Positions 9,505-17,796 of a stretch of 64,000 nt of DNA are shown piece after piece. The position numbers and the translations under genes are program-made. The stretch is from Streptomyces griseus subsp. griseus. Its GTDB lineage: Bacteria; Actinomycetota; Actinomycetes; Streptomycetales; Streptomycetaceae. The stretch lies in NCBI RefSeq assembly GCF_000720255.1, contig NZ_JOJE01000003.1, positions 433,151-497,150 of the forward strand. Direction: 5' to 3'. Below the pieces are notes generated by a model that saw only the letters and a list, made by a program, of their open reading frames with translations, was not told where the DNA came from and ran no database searches. Every line of letters begins with the position of its first letter. Positions within the stretch are counted from its first letter, which is position 1.

Positions 9505-10629
9505 GTGTCACCCGTGTCCGACGACCGTCCCATACCGCTCGATGAGTACCCCGTACACCAGGCGCCACTGTCGATGCGGCATGTGGCGACCGGCGACCGG
9601 AACGCCCACGACAGCTCCGTCTTCCACGTCTTCGATCACGAGGGCCGCGCCCTGCTGGTCGCCGGGCTCGGCGTGTACCCCAATCTCGGGGTGATCGACG
9701 CCTACGCGACCCTCCGCATCGGCGACACCGTGCACGCCGTACGGGCCTCGGACGCGCTCGGCGACGACCGGACCCGGCTCGAGGTGGGACCGCTGCGCAG
9801 CACGGTCGAGCGGCCGCTGCGGGACATCGTCCTGAGCTGCGCGGCGGACCCGGACGACCCGGACGGGCTGTCGTACGAGATCCAGTGGTCGGCGGACTTC
9901 CCGGCGCTGTGGGAGCCGCACCACGAGCAGCGGCGCGGCGGGCGGCTCACGGTCCGGGAAAGGCGTTTCGTGCAGGTCGGCCGCTGCGTCGGCTGGATCC
10001 AGGCCGGCGGGGAGCGGATCCGTCTCACGCCCGGCGCGTGGTCGGGTGCCCGCGGTCGCGGCTGGGGCGTGCGACCCGTCCCCGGTGCGGACGCCGGACC
10101 TTCCGCGCACGACAGCCCTGCCGAGGGCTTCCACCACATCTGGTGTCCGGTCCGCTTCGACGACCGTTTCCTGATGGTCCTCACCCAGGAGGACGCCGAC
10201 GGCCACCGCTCGCTCAACGACGCGACCCTCGTACGCCCCGGCCTGCGCGACCGCCAACTCGGCTGGCCGCACACGGAGATCACCTACCGGCCCGGCACCC
10301 GGCACCCCGAACGCGCCCTCGTTCACCTCGGCGACGTCCGCAAGCCGCTGGAACTGGAGGCGGAGATCCTCACCTCCGCCCCGCTCACCCCGGGTACCGG
10401 CCGACCGCCGTTCCACGACGGCCGGTACGGCACCTGGCGCGCCTCCGGCCGGACCGACCGCCACACCTACGCCCTCACCGAACGGCATCCCGTGACCGCC
10501 CCCGGGGTCACCGCCCACACCGCCCGCTTCCAAATGGACGGTCAGGTCGGCTACGGCATCTTCGAGCACGGCTCGTTCGGACGCCATGACCCGAGCGGCT
10601 TCACGGACGCCGACTCGGTCGCGCCGTAG
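9505..10629 (+). CDS. Conserved hypothetical, lipocalin/CrtC-like fold suspected
   Basis: A 374-residue soluble protein starting at GTG 9505 behind AGGGAGG. It is rich in short beta strands, with repeated phrases such as DSSVFHVFDHEGRALLVAGL, GFHHIWCPVRFDDRFLMVL and a C-terminal QVGYGIFEHGSFGRHD. The 'GYGIFEH..' ending and two-lobed beta pattern recall the hydroxyneurosporene-synthase/AttH-like (lipocalin) superfamily seen in actinobacterial lipid or steroid metabolism genes. That assignment is inference. It has no signal peptide or membrane span. It stands alone and converges with the next gene across a hairpin. Confidence 0.75.
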   Translation: MSPVSDDRPIPLDEYPVHQAPLSMRHVATGDRNAHDSSVFHVFDHEGRALLVAGLGVYPNLGVIDAYATLRIGDTVHAVRASDALGDDRTRLEVGPLRSTVERPLRDIVLSCAADPDDPDGLSYEIQWSADFPALWEPHHEQRRGGRLTVRERRFVQVGRCVGWIQAGGERIRLTPGAWSGARGRGWGVRPVPGADAGPSAHDSPAEGFHHIWCPVRFDDRFLMVLTQEDADGHRSLNDATLVRPGLRDRQLGWPHTEITYRPGTRHPERALVHLGDVRKPLELEAEILTSAPLTPGTGRPPFHDGRYGTWRASGRTDRHTYALTERHPVTAPGVTAHTARFQMDGQVGYGIFEHGSFGRHDPSGFTDADSVAP

Positions 10630-10636
10630 GGGAGTC

Positions 10637-10657
10637 GGGTGCCCCTGACGGGCACCC
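10637..10657. terminator. Hairpin between convergent hypothetical genes
   Basis: GGGTGCCC pairs with GGGCACCC across the loop CTGAC, eight bases after the stop at 10629 and 32 bases from the convergent stop at 10689. Confidence 0.65.
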
Positions 10658-10688
10658 TCCCGGCCGGCTCGATGGGTGGGAGGCCGGC

Positions 10689-11135
10689 TCAGGCGGCCTG
10701 GCGTCGCATCGTCGGCACCCGCATTGGGCGCGAGCCCGGGCCGCCGACGTGCGAGAAGGGCTGAGTCCGCCAGTCGAGTCCCTGAGGGAGCGTCAACAGC
10801 AGGGCGGTGTCCTGCTCCTGCGGATGCGCGGACTCGTCGGCGGGCCGGGCCTCGGACGCCCGGCGTCCCGTACCGGCGCAGACCGTGAGCCCGAAGGGGT
10901 TCCACGGCGAGGCGCACAGCGCGTGCTCCGGCAGGACCTCCTCGTCCGCCAGCAGGGCGATGGGCTGCGCGCAGTCCGGGCAGATCACCCGGTACATCTC
11001 GAAGGTGTCGTACGCGTCCAGTTCCTCGCCGTCGAGGTCGTTGGGGTCGTCGGGTTCGACGCCCTCCGGCGTGGGCTCGACGACCAACTGCGGGCGCTTG
11101 GGCACGGTGCGACCAGGGCGCTTAAGACTCTGCAT
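10689..11135 (-). CDS. Conserved hypothetical with CxxC motif
   Basis: A 148-residue cytoplasmic protein, start ATG 11135 behind GGGGGAGA. After a basic N-terminus (MQSLKRPGRTVPKRPQLVVE) and an acidic stretch (DDPNDLDGEELDAYDTFEMY) comes VICPDCAQPIALL and, about 20 residues later, HALCASPWNPFGLTVC. The four cysteines could bind zinc. I do not recognise a family with a known role. It is monocistronic and divergent from the Lrp gene. Confidence 0.7.
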   Translation of the reverse strand: MQSLKRPGRTVPKRPQLVVEPTPEGVEPDDPNDLDGEELDAYDTFEMYRVICPDCAQPIALLADEEVLPEHALCASPWNPFGLTVCAGTGRRASEARPADESAHPQEQDTALLLTLPQGLDWRTQPFSHVGGPGSRPMRVPTMRRQAA

Positions 11136-11404
11136 GGGTTTCTCCCCCTCGGGCTGGGCCGTGAAGGCTGCTGCGGCCTCGACCACAGCAAGCACTTCCC
11201 GTCCCGTCTGGGCGGTAATCACGAGGGCATCACGAAGCCTTTTCGAAAGCTGTGGCGTTCGTCACATGCCAATCGCAGATGCCCCTGGCGGCCGCTTTGT
11301 CCCCCGGATGGCGCACAAGCGACTCTCAGCCACATCACAAACCGGGCATGACCTGGGCCGCTCGGGTACCGGAGGAGATCAGGCGCACTGTAGGTTCTTG
11401 CGCC

Positions 11405-11845
11405 ATGGAGGAGCTGGACCGACAGATCGTGCAGCTGCTCGTCAAGGACGGGCGGATGAGCTACACAGACCTGGGCAAGGCCACGGGCCTGTCCACGTCG
11501 GCCGTGCACCAACGGGTGCGACGGCTGGAGCAGCGTGGCGTCATCCGCGGCTATGCCGCGGTGGTCGACCCGGAGGCCGTGGGGCTGCCCATGACCGCCT
11601 TCATCTCGGTGAAACCGTTCGACCCGAGCGCCCCCGACGACATCGCGGACCGCCTCGCCGGCGTCCCCGAGATCGAGGCCTGCCACAGCGTCGCCGGCGA
11701 CGAGAACTACATCCTCAAGGTCCGGGTCTCCACCCCGCACGAGCTGGAAGAACTGCTGGCACGCCTCCGAACCCTGGCAGGTGTGTCCACCCGCACGACG
11801 GTCGTCCTGTCGACGCCCTACGAGGCCCGCCCGCCCCGGATCTGA
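11405..11845 (+). CDS. Lrp/AsnC-family transcriptional regulator
   Basis: A 146-residue regulator with an N-terminal HTH (MEELDRQIVQLLVKDGRMSY, then LGKATGLSTSAVHQRVRRLEQRGVIRGY) and a C-terminal RAM ligand-binding domain (TAFISVKPFD, ACHSVAGDENYILKVRV). The length matches the family. A TAGGTT hexamer at 11391-11396 ends eight bases before the ATG, so the message may be leaderless or nearly so. The adjacent amidohydrolase, 70 bases downstream on the same strand, is a plausible co-transcribed partner or target. Confidence 0.9.
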   Translation: MEELDRQIVQLLVKDGRMSYTDLGKATGLSTSAVHQRVRRLEQRGVIRGYAAVVDPEAVGLPMTAFISVKPFDPSAPDDIADRLAGVPEIEACHSVAGDENYILKVRVSTPHELEELLARLRTLAGVSTRTTVVLSTPYEARPPRI

Positions 11846-11915
11846 CCGCCCCCCGGGACGAGGTGGTCCCGGCCCAGGTGCGGCTCGCCACGCGCCGCAC
11901 GACACACTGTCCGTC

Positions 11916-13535
11916 ATGAGTGCACGCACCCCCGACCCCACCACCGTCCTCCTCCGCCGCGGAGAGGTCCACAGCCCCGCAGACCCCTTCGCAACCGCGA
12001 TGGTCGTGGAACGAGGGCAAGTCGCCTGGGTCGGCTCGGAAGGCGCCGCGGACGCCTTCGCGGACGGCGTCGACGAGGTGATCGACCTGGACGGCGCCCT
12101 CGTCACCCCCGCGTTCACCGACGCCCACGTGCACACCACCGCCACGGGCCTCGCCCTCACCGGCCTGGACCTGTCCGACGCCCCCTCCCTGGACGCGGCC
12201 CTCGCCCTCGTCCGGGACTTCACCGCCGCCCGCCCGCAGGACCGCGTCCTGCTCGGACACGGCTGGGACGCCGCCCGCTGGCCCGGTGGCCGTCCCCCGA
12301 CGCGCGCCGAGCTGGACGAGGCCACGGGCGGCCGCCCGCTGTACCTCTCCCGCATCGACGTCCACTCGGCGGTCGTGACGACGGCGCTCCTCGACATGAC
12401 CCCCGACCTCGCCCCGACGGCCGGCCCCCGGGGCACGGACGGCCCCCTCACCCGCGACGACCACCACGCCGTACGCGCCGCGGCCTTCGCGGCTGTGACG
12501 TCGGAACAACGCCTCGAAGCGCAGCGCGCCGCCCTCGCCCACGCCGCCTCCCTCGGTATCGGCTCCGTCCACGAGTGCGCCGGCCCGCAGATCTCCTCCG
12601 AGGACGACTTCACGGAACTGCTGCGCCTCGCCGCCGAGGAGTCCGGCCCACGGGTCGTCGGCTACTGGGCCGAGCGGGACGTCCGCAAGGCACGGGAGCT
12701 GGGCGCGGCCGGCGCGGCCGGGGACCTCTTCGTCGACGGCGCCCTCGGCTCGCACACCGCCTGCCTGCACGAGCCGTACACCGACGCCGGCCACTCCGGA
12801 ACCGCCTACCTGGACGCCGAGGCGATCGCCGCCCACGTCGTCGCCTGCACCGAGGAAGGCCTCCAGGCGGGTTTCCACGCCATCGGCGACGCCGCCGTGA
12901 CCGCCGTGGCCGAGGGCGTTCGGGCAGCCGCCGAGAAGGTCGGCCTGGCCCGAGTCCGCGCCGCCCGGCACCGCGTCGAGCACGCCGAGATGCTCACCCC
13001 GGACACCGTCGCCGCCTTCGCGGAACTCGGCCTGACCGCCTCCGTACAGCCCGCCTTCGACGCGCTGTGGGGCGGCGAGGAGGGCATGTACGCCCACCGC
13101 CTGGGCGTGGCCCGGGCCCGGACCCTCAACCCCTTCGCGGCTCTCCTGCGCGCCGGCGTCCCGCTCGCCTTCGGCTCCGACAGCCCGGTCACCCCCCTGG
13201 ACCCGTGGGGCACGGTCCGCGCGGCCGCCTTCCACCGCACCCCGGAGCACCGCGTCTCCGTCCGTGCCGCGTTCACCGCGCACACCCGCGGCGGCTGGCG
13301 GGCCGTGGGACGCGACGACGCGGGGATCCTGGTGCCCGGCGCGCCCGCCGACTACGCGGTGTGGCGCACCGACGAGCTCGTGGTCCAGGCCCCCGACGAC
13401 CGGGTCGCCCGCTGGTCCACCGACCCCCGCTCCGGCACCCCGGGGCTTCCCGACCTGACTCCGGGCCACGACCTGCCCGTCTGTCTGCGCACCGTGGTGG
13501 GCGGACGGACGGTGTTCGTACGGCCGGGCGAGTGA
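11916..13535 (+). CDS. Amidohydrolase family protein (YtcJ-like)
   Basis: A 539-residue metal-dependent hydrolase. The N-terminal beta domain ends in the metal motif TPAFTDAHVHTTATG, with further ligands in EAGFHAIGD-like 'GFHAIGDAAV' and AFGSDSPVTPLDPW. The layout (long N-terminal insert after HxH, 'HxxGD', then 'SDxPVxPxxPW') is that of the YtcJ/AepA-like subgroup of the amidohydrolase superfamily, whose substrates are mostly unknown amides or N-formyl compounds. Start ATG 11916 precedes MSARTPDPTTVLLRRGEVH. It probably belongs with the Lrp/AsnC gene. Confidence 0.88.
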   Translation: MSARTPDPTTVLLRRGEVHSPADPFATAMVVERGQVAWVGSEGAADAFADGVDEVIDLDGALVTPAFTDAHVHTTATGLALTGLDLSDAPSLDAALALVRDFTAARPQDRVLLGHGWDAARWPGGRPPTRAELDEATGGRPLYLSRIDVHSAVVTTALLDMTPDLAPTAGPRGTDGPLTRDDHHAVRAAAFAAVTSEQRLEAQRAALAHAASLGIGSVHECAGPQISSEDDFTELLRLAAEESGPRVVGYWAERDVRKARELGAAGAAGDLFVDGALGSHTACLHEPYTDAGHSGTAYLDAEAIAAHVVACTEEGLQAGFHAIGDAAVTAVAEGVRAAAEKVGLARVRAARHRVEHAEMLTPDTVAAFAELGLTASVQPAFDALWGGEEGMYAHRLGVARARTLNPFAALLRAGVPLAFGSDSPVTPLDPWGTVRAAAFHRTPEHRVSVRAAFTAHTRGGWRAVGRDDAGILVPGAPADYAVWRTDELVVQAPDDRVARWSTDPRSGTPGLPDLTPGHDLPVCLRTVVGGRTVFVRPGE

Positions 13536-14072
13536 TCTACCGGGGTGGCGCGGCGCCGATCATCCGGCGCTCCGCTGCCGCGCTACCTGCGCATCCTCTG
13601 CGCTGACCAGGACTTTGATCGCATACCCGCAGGTCAAGCGGCTGTTGACAGGCGACTGCGGGAGGCCGGTAGGTTCGGCCGGGTCCACCACTGGACGCCC
13701 GACCGGGGAACGTCCGCCCACTCGCAGCGGCGCCGCTGGGTCAGGGACGGTGTGCCGCGCCGGGGCACCGTCACTGGGAGCCAGGCACAGCGCCCGCCCC
13801 GCGGCGAGCGAACGTTCCGGCCGGTCGGGGAGGTGTGACCCGGGTGGGGCCCGGGCGCTCAGTAGACAACGGCTTTCGGTCGACCCGCAGCCAGCGGGCC
13901 CCAGGTCGGCCCGAAGGGCGCCGGGCCCCCATCCGCCGCACTCATGCAACGCGAAAAGTACACTCTTACCCCGGTTTTCTGGCAACGACACCACCATACG
14001 AACGTCTTGTCGCTTCATCGCAGGCCGTGGCCACTATGGTGGTCCTGTGCGTACGGACACGAAGGGGCAGCA
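13536..14072. other. 537-bp non-coding region upstream of ppm1
   Basis: Frames through it on both strands are dominated by Arg, Pro, Ser and Gly and lack domains. It contains a consensus-like promoter at 13645-13675, almost 400 bases before ppm1, so either ppm1 has a very long leader or a separate short RNA is made here. The last 130 bases before ppm1 are less GC-rich than the rest. Confidence 0.5.
13645..13675 (+). promoter_or_regulatory. Consensus-like vegetative promoter, far upstream of ppm1
   Basis: A perfect -35 TTGACA (13645-13650) and a -10 TAGGTT (13670-13675) lie 19 bases apart. The expected start near 13682 leaves about 390 untranslated bases before ppm1. Confidence 0.5.
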
Positions 14073-14885
14073 GTGAACGACGGCGAGGGGACCCTGGCAC
14101 AGGACCGGGGGAGGCAGTTCGGCCCGCTCGGCACGGCCTTGGTGATCATCCCGACCTACAACGAGGCGGAGAACATCAAGTCCATCGTCGGCCGGGTGCG
14201 GAAGGCGGTCCCCGAGGCCCACGTCCTGGTGGCCGACGACAACAGCCCCGACGGCACCGGCAAGCTCGCCGACGAGCTGACGGTCGACGACGAGCACGTC
14301 CACGTACTGCACCGCAAGGGCAAGGAGGGCCTGGGCGCCGCCTACCTCGCGGGCTTCCGCTGGGGCCTCGACGAGGGCTACGGCGTCCTGATCGAGATGG
14401 ACGCCGACGGCTCCCACCAGCCGGAGGAACTGCCCCGTCTGCTGACCGCCCTCAAGGGCGCGGACCTCGTCCTGGGCTCCCGCTGGGTGCCGGGCGGCCG
14501 GGTCGTGAACTGGCCGAAGTCCCGTGAGGCCATCTCCCGCGGCGGCAGCCTCTACTCCCGTCTCGCCCTCGACCTGCCGCTGCGCGACATCACCGGCGGC
14601 TACCGGGCCTTCCGCCGCGAGACCCTCGAAGGCCTGGGCCTCGAAGAGGTCGCCTCCCAGGGCTACTGCTTCCAGGTCGACCTGGCCCGCCGCGCGGTCA
14701 AGGCCGGCTTTCACGTGGTGGAGGTCCCCATCACCTTCGTCGAGCGCGAACACGGCGACTCCAAGATGAGCCGCGACATCCTCGTGGAGGCGCTGTGGCG
14801 GGTCACTGCGTGGGGCGTGGGAGAGCGCGTCGGCAGGATCACGGGCAAGGAGAAGCCGAAACCGGCACCGCAGCAGGAGTCGTAG
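14073..14885 (+). CDS. ppm1: Polyprenol monophosphomannose synthase (Ppm1), GT2
   Basis: A 270-residue GT2 enzyme that moves mannose from GDP-mannose to polyprenyl phosphate at the membrane. This supplies mannose for O-mannosylation of secreted proteins in Streptomyces (and for phiC31 receptor formation in S. coelicolor). Seen: ALVIIPTYNEAENIKSIV, VLVADDNSPDGTG, the DxD-type EMDADGSHQPEEL, and DITGGYRAFRRETL. It has no attached acyltransferase or C-terminal membrane domain, so it is the soluble one-domain form. The start is GTG 14073 behind AAGGGG. Confidence 0.93.
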   Translation: MNDGEGTLAQDRGRQFGPLGTALVIIPTYNEAENIKSIVGRVRKAVPEAHVLVADDNSPDGTGKLADELTVDDEHVHVLHRKGKEGLGAAYLAGFRWGLDEGYGVLIEMDADGSHQPEELPRLLTALKGADLVLGSRWVPGGRVVNWPKSREAISRGGSLYSRLALDLPLRDITGGYRAFRRETLEGLGLEEVASQGYCFQVDLARRAVKAGFHVVEVPITFVEREHGDSKMSRDILVEALWRVTAWGVGERVGRITGKEKPKPAPQQES

Positions 14886-14999
14886 GCGCAGGGGGCGTAG
14901 GCCGTACCGGTCGAAGGTCGCGGCAGTGGTAGGCCGCAGCAGTCGTAGTGCCGTACACCCCTTATGCGGTGCTGAGCCGTGTCCGGGCACACTGGACGC

Positions 15000-15572
15000 A
15001 TGACGACAGGCGCTTCGACCCCTTCGACCCCCTCCTTCTCCGCCCGGCCCCGGCGTTCCCGCATCCGCACCTTCCTGCCGCTCGGCGTCGCCGCCTGGCT
15101 GGTGCTGGAGATCTGGCTGCTCACCGTGGTCGCGGGCGCGACGAGCGGCTTCATGGTGTTCCTGCTGCTGCTCGCCGGGTTCGTGCTCGGCTCGGTCGTC
15201 ATCAAGCGGGCGGGCCGGCGCGCGTTCCAGAACCTGAACGAGGCGCTGCAGCGCGGCGGCTCCCCGCAGGGCGGCGGCGGCAACGGGCTGATGATGCTCG
15301 GCGGCCTGCTGCTGATGATCCCGGGCCTGGTCTCGGACGCCGTGGGCCTGGTCCTGCTGATCCCGCCGGTCCAGAAGGCCGTCAGCCGTTACGCGGAACG
15401 CACAGTGGACCGCAAGCTCCGTGAGGCCGCCTCCGGAAGCCTGGGCGACGTCTTCCAGCAGGCCCGCATGCACCGCCCCGACGGCAAGGTCGTGCAGGGC
15501 GAGGTCATCCGCGACGAGCCGGGAGCCCAGGGCAACGCGCCGCAGGAGCCCAGGCCGCCGCTGACGTACTGA
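15000..15572 (+). CDS. FxsA-family membrane protein
   Basis: A 190-residue integral membrane protein. After a Ser/Thr-rich start, transmembrane spans follow: FLPLGVAAWLVLEIWLLTVV, GFMVFLLLLAGFVLGSVVI, and GLMMLGGLLLMIPGLVSDAV with VLLIPPVQKAV. The 'G(A)xLLMIPGxxxDxxGxxLLxPP' pattern is diagnostic of FxsA, a cytoplasmic-membrane protein linked to F-plasmid exclusion of phage T7 in E. coli. Its function in Streptomyces is unknown. The hydrophilic tail carries a charged region. The ATG at 15000 lies 114 bases after ppm1. Confidence 0.88.
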   Translation: MTTGASTPSTPSFSARPRRSRIRTFLPLGVAAWLVLEIWLLTVVAGATSGFMVFLLLLAGFVLGSVVIKRAGRRAFQNLNEALQRGGSPQGGGGNGLMMLGGLLLMIPGLVSDAVGLVLLIPPVQKAVSRYAERTVDRKLREAASGSLGDVFQQARMHRPDGKVVQGEVIRDEPGAQGNAPQEPRPPLTY

Positions 15573-15580
15573 TCGAGCAC

Positions 15581-15622
15581 GCCGAGATCCTCCCACCCGA
15601 CGCCGGGTGGGAGGATCTCGGC
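15581..15622. terminator. Strong terminator after the fxsA-like gene
   Basis: An 18-bp perfect stem (GCCGAGATCCTCCCACCC and its complement) with loop GACGCC starts nine bases after the stop. It is the longest simple hairpin in the window and can serve both strands. Confidence 0.9.
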
Positions 15623-15664
15623 GGTTGCGGAGCCGATGAGGTGCGGGCACGCCGAAACGACCGG

Positions 15665-15697
15665 GGGCGCCGTACGTGCTGAGGACGTACGGCGCCC
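15665..15697. terminator. Terminator of rbpA
   Basis: GGGCGCCGTACGT pairs with ACGTACGGCGCCC (13-bp stem, 7-base loop). On the minus strand it lies 39 bases after the rbpA stop. Confidence 0.8.
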
Positions 15698-15735
15698 ACG
15701 GTCGCTTGTGTCGGCGCGTTGCTCGCGGTCTCCCG

Positions 15736-16110
15736 CTACGCGGACTTGCGGCTGTCCCGGGGATGAACCGCCAGGTTCATCGCACCGGAGCGGAGAACAG
15801 CCAGCCGCTCTTCAAGGACCTCTTCGAGTTCCTCACGCGTGCGCCGCTCCATCAGCATGTCCCAATGCGTACGCGCGGGCTTGGCCTTCTTCTCCTCAGG
15901 GCCGTCGCCGTCCACGAGGAGTGCCTGGGCCCCGCAGACCTTGCACTCCCACTCCGGCGGGATCTCCGCCTCGACCGAGAAGGGCATCTCGAAGCGGTGC
16001 CCCTTCTCGCATGCGTACTCCACGGCCTGGCGCGGGGCCAGGTCGATGCCGCGGTCCGTCTCGTAGCTGGTCACCACGAGGCGCGTGCCGCGAAGAGCTC
16101 GCTCACTCAT
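15736..16110 (-). CDS. rbpA: RNA polymerase-binding protein RbpA
   Basis: A 124-residue actinobacterial general transcription factor that contacts the housekeeping sigma and RNA polymerase and stabilises the open complex. Seen: MSERALRGTRLVVTSYETDR, the core RQAVEYACEKGHRFEMPF with ECKVCGAQAL (cysteine pair region), then TRTREELEEVL-like 'RRTREELEEVLEERLAVLR', the sigma-interaction helix, and a basic C-terminus. The ATG at 16110 follows GGGAGG. A canonical sigma-R promoter lies upstream (16172-16197), so expression should rise under disulfide stress. Confidence 0.97.
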   Translation of the reverse strand: MSERALRGTRLVVTSYETDRGIDLAPRQAVEYACEKGHRFEMPFSVEAEIPPEWECKVCGAQALLVDGDGPEEKKAKPARTHWDMLMERRTREELEEVLEERLAVLRSGAMNLAVHPRDSRKSA

Positions 16111-16171
16111 GAATCGTGCCTCCCGGGCTTGTCGCCCACAGGACAGGTGTCGCTGTCGTCGTCATCCGGTC

Positions 16172-16197
16172 AACGTCCGGTCGGCGGTAAAGATTCC
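16172..16197 (-). promoter_or_regulatory. Sigma-R (disulfide-stress) promoter of rbpA
   Basis: On the minus strand GGAAT (16193-16197) and GTT (16172-16174) are separated by exactly 18 bases, the sigma-R consensus GGAAT-N18/19-GTT. Transcription would begin near 16165, about 55 bases before the ATG. It matches known sigma-R control of rbpA in S. coelicolor. Confidence 0.9.
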
Positions 16198-16388
16198 CGT
16201 CCCGTGTCCCGTTTCGGGTCATGCGTCGCCGTCGTAGCCGCAGCCTTGTCAACCAGTGCAGTACCCACCGTCGCCCGGTTTGTCACGTCTGCTAGCAGAT
16301 GTCACCCAGCGTTTCGTCATCTTTGACGCGCAGTAACGGTACGCCTGGCAGGCCAAACGCGTACACTACAGCGCTTTCGCCCTGAGTG

Positions 16389-17735
16389 CTAAATCCTTTC
16401 GGGTACGGGGTTGCCCGCGTCGCCGATCGCCCGCCGCACCGGAACCCGCGCGAGCAGCACGAACCCGACGACGAAGAAGATCACCAGTGAGATGATCGCG
16501 TCCCGATAACTTCCGGTCAGTTGATAAGTGAGTCCGAACAGAAGCGGGCCGAGCCAGCTCATCCCTCGGTCGCTCACCTCGTAGGCGGAGAAGTACTCCG
16601 CCTCCTTGCCGGGCGGCACCAGATGCGAGAACAGGGAGCGGGACAGGGCCTGGCTGCCGCCCAGCACGAGTCCGATCCCGGCCGCCAGCACGAAGAACCA
16701 GGCCGGCGCCCCGGCAGGCAGGAAGTACCCCGCGCCGAGCGTCACCGTCCAGGCCACCAGCGAGCCCAGGATCGTGCGCTTGGCGCCGTAGTGCCGGGCC
16801 AGCAGCCCCATGCCGAGCGCCCCGGCCACCGCCAGCACCTGCACCAGCAGCACGGCCGCGATCAGGGTGGACTGACCCAGCCCCAGCTCCTCGGAGCCGT
16901 AGACCGACGCCTGGGAGATCACCGTCTGGATGCCGTCGTTGTACACGAGGTACGCCAGCAGGAAAGCGAGGGTGAGGGGGTGTCGGCGCATGTCGCGCAC
17001 GGTCGCCGCGAGCTGCCGCAGCCCGGGCAGGGCGGCCTCCCGGGACGGCGAGCGGCGGTCGCGCAGCCGCCGTAGCGGGACGAGCGTGAAGGCGCCCCAC
17101 CACAGGCCTGCCGAGGCCAGGCAGATCCGCACGGCTGTGGTTTCGGACACACCGAAGGTGTCGTGGGCGAGATAGAGGACCAGATCGGCGATCAGGACGA
17201 CGGAGCCGGCCGCGTAACCGAAGGCCCAGCCCCGCGAGGAGACCGCGTCGCGTTCCTCGGGCGGGGCGATCTGCGGCAGGTAGGAGTTGTAGAGCATCAT
17301 CGCGACCGACTGCGCGGCGTTCGCCACGATCAGCAGCGCTCCGCCCAGCAGATATCGGTCGCCGTCGAGGAAGAACAGGCCTGTCGTCGCCACGGCGCCC
17401 GTGTAGGCGGCGGCCGCGAGGAGGGGCTTCTTGCGGCCCGTGCGGTCGGCGGCGGCACCCACCACCGGCATCACCAGCACGGCCAGGATCACCGACAGGG
17501 ACACCGAGTACGCGAAGAAGGATCCGGCCCGGACGGGGATGCCCAGGGGATGGACATAGCCGTCGGCGTCCGCGGCCGCCTTGGCCACCGACGTCAGATA
17601 GGGGCCGAGGAACACGGTGAGCACGCTCGTCGAGTAGACGGAGCACGCCCAGTCGTAGAAGTACCAGCCGCGCTGCTCGCGCCGCCGCCCCGCGGCGTCG
17701 TCGGCCGCGTCCGTCCGCACGGTGTCGGTGCCCAC
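16389..17735 (-). CDS. MFS transporter, UMF1-like
   Basis: A 448-residue 12-span transporter. Early motifs are GWYFYDWACSVYSTSVLTVF and PVVGAAADRTGRKKPLL (the loop 2-3 MFS motif). Long hydrophobic segments follow, along with GIGLVLGGSQALSRSLFSHL and PPGKEAEYFSAYEV. The 'YDWA.S.Y' start and 'G.VQ.LSRS..' motif are typical of UMF1 (ATG22-like) permeases, whose substrates are unknown in bacteria. Start GTG 17735 follows GAGGG. It is the last gene of a minus-strand run (YczE-like, GDPD, this gene), with a 61-base gap to the GDPD gene. Confidence 0.88.
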   Translation of the reverse strand: MGTDTVRTDAADDAAGRRREQRGWYFYDWACSVYSTSVLTVFLGPYLTSVAKAAADADGYVHPLGIPVRAGSFFAYSVSLSVILAVLVMPVVGAAADRTGRKKPLLAAAAYTGAVATTGLFFLDGDRYLLGGALLIVANAAQSVAMMLYNSYLPQIAPPEERDAVSSRGWAFGYAAGSVVLIADLVLYLAHDTFGVSETTAVRICLASAGLWWGAFTLVPLRRLRDRRSPSREAALPGLRQLAATVRDMRRHPLTLAFLLAYLVYNDGIQTVISQASVYGSEELGLGQSTLIAAVLLVQVLAVAGALGMGLLARHYGAKRTILGSLVAWTVTLGAGYFLPAGAPAWFFVLAAGIGLVLGGSQALSRSLFSHLVPPGKEAEYFSAYEVSDRGMSWLGPLLFGLTYQLTGSYRDAIISLVIFFVVGFVLLARVPVRRAIGDAGNPVPERI

Positions 17736-17796
17736 CCGTGCCCTCGCTTCCCCGCCGAAGTGCCGTGCGAAGGGTCGGGCGCGGCCGCCGGGGTGT

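Noticed and set aside
13811..13818. GAACGTTC as a possible LexA box
   Set aside because: LexA sites in actinobacteria need GAAC-N4-GTTC; here the half-sites are directly joined.
13560..14018. Minus-strand 152-residue frame upstream of ppm1
   Set aside because: No ribosome site, no recognisable domain, and Arg/Pro/Ser/Gly bias. Treated as non-coding.
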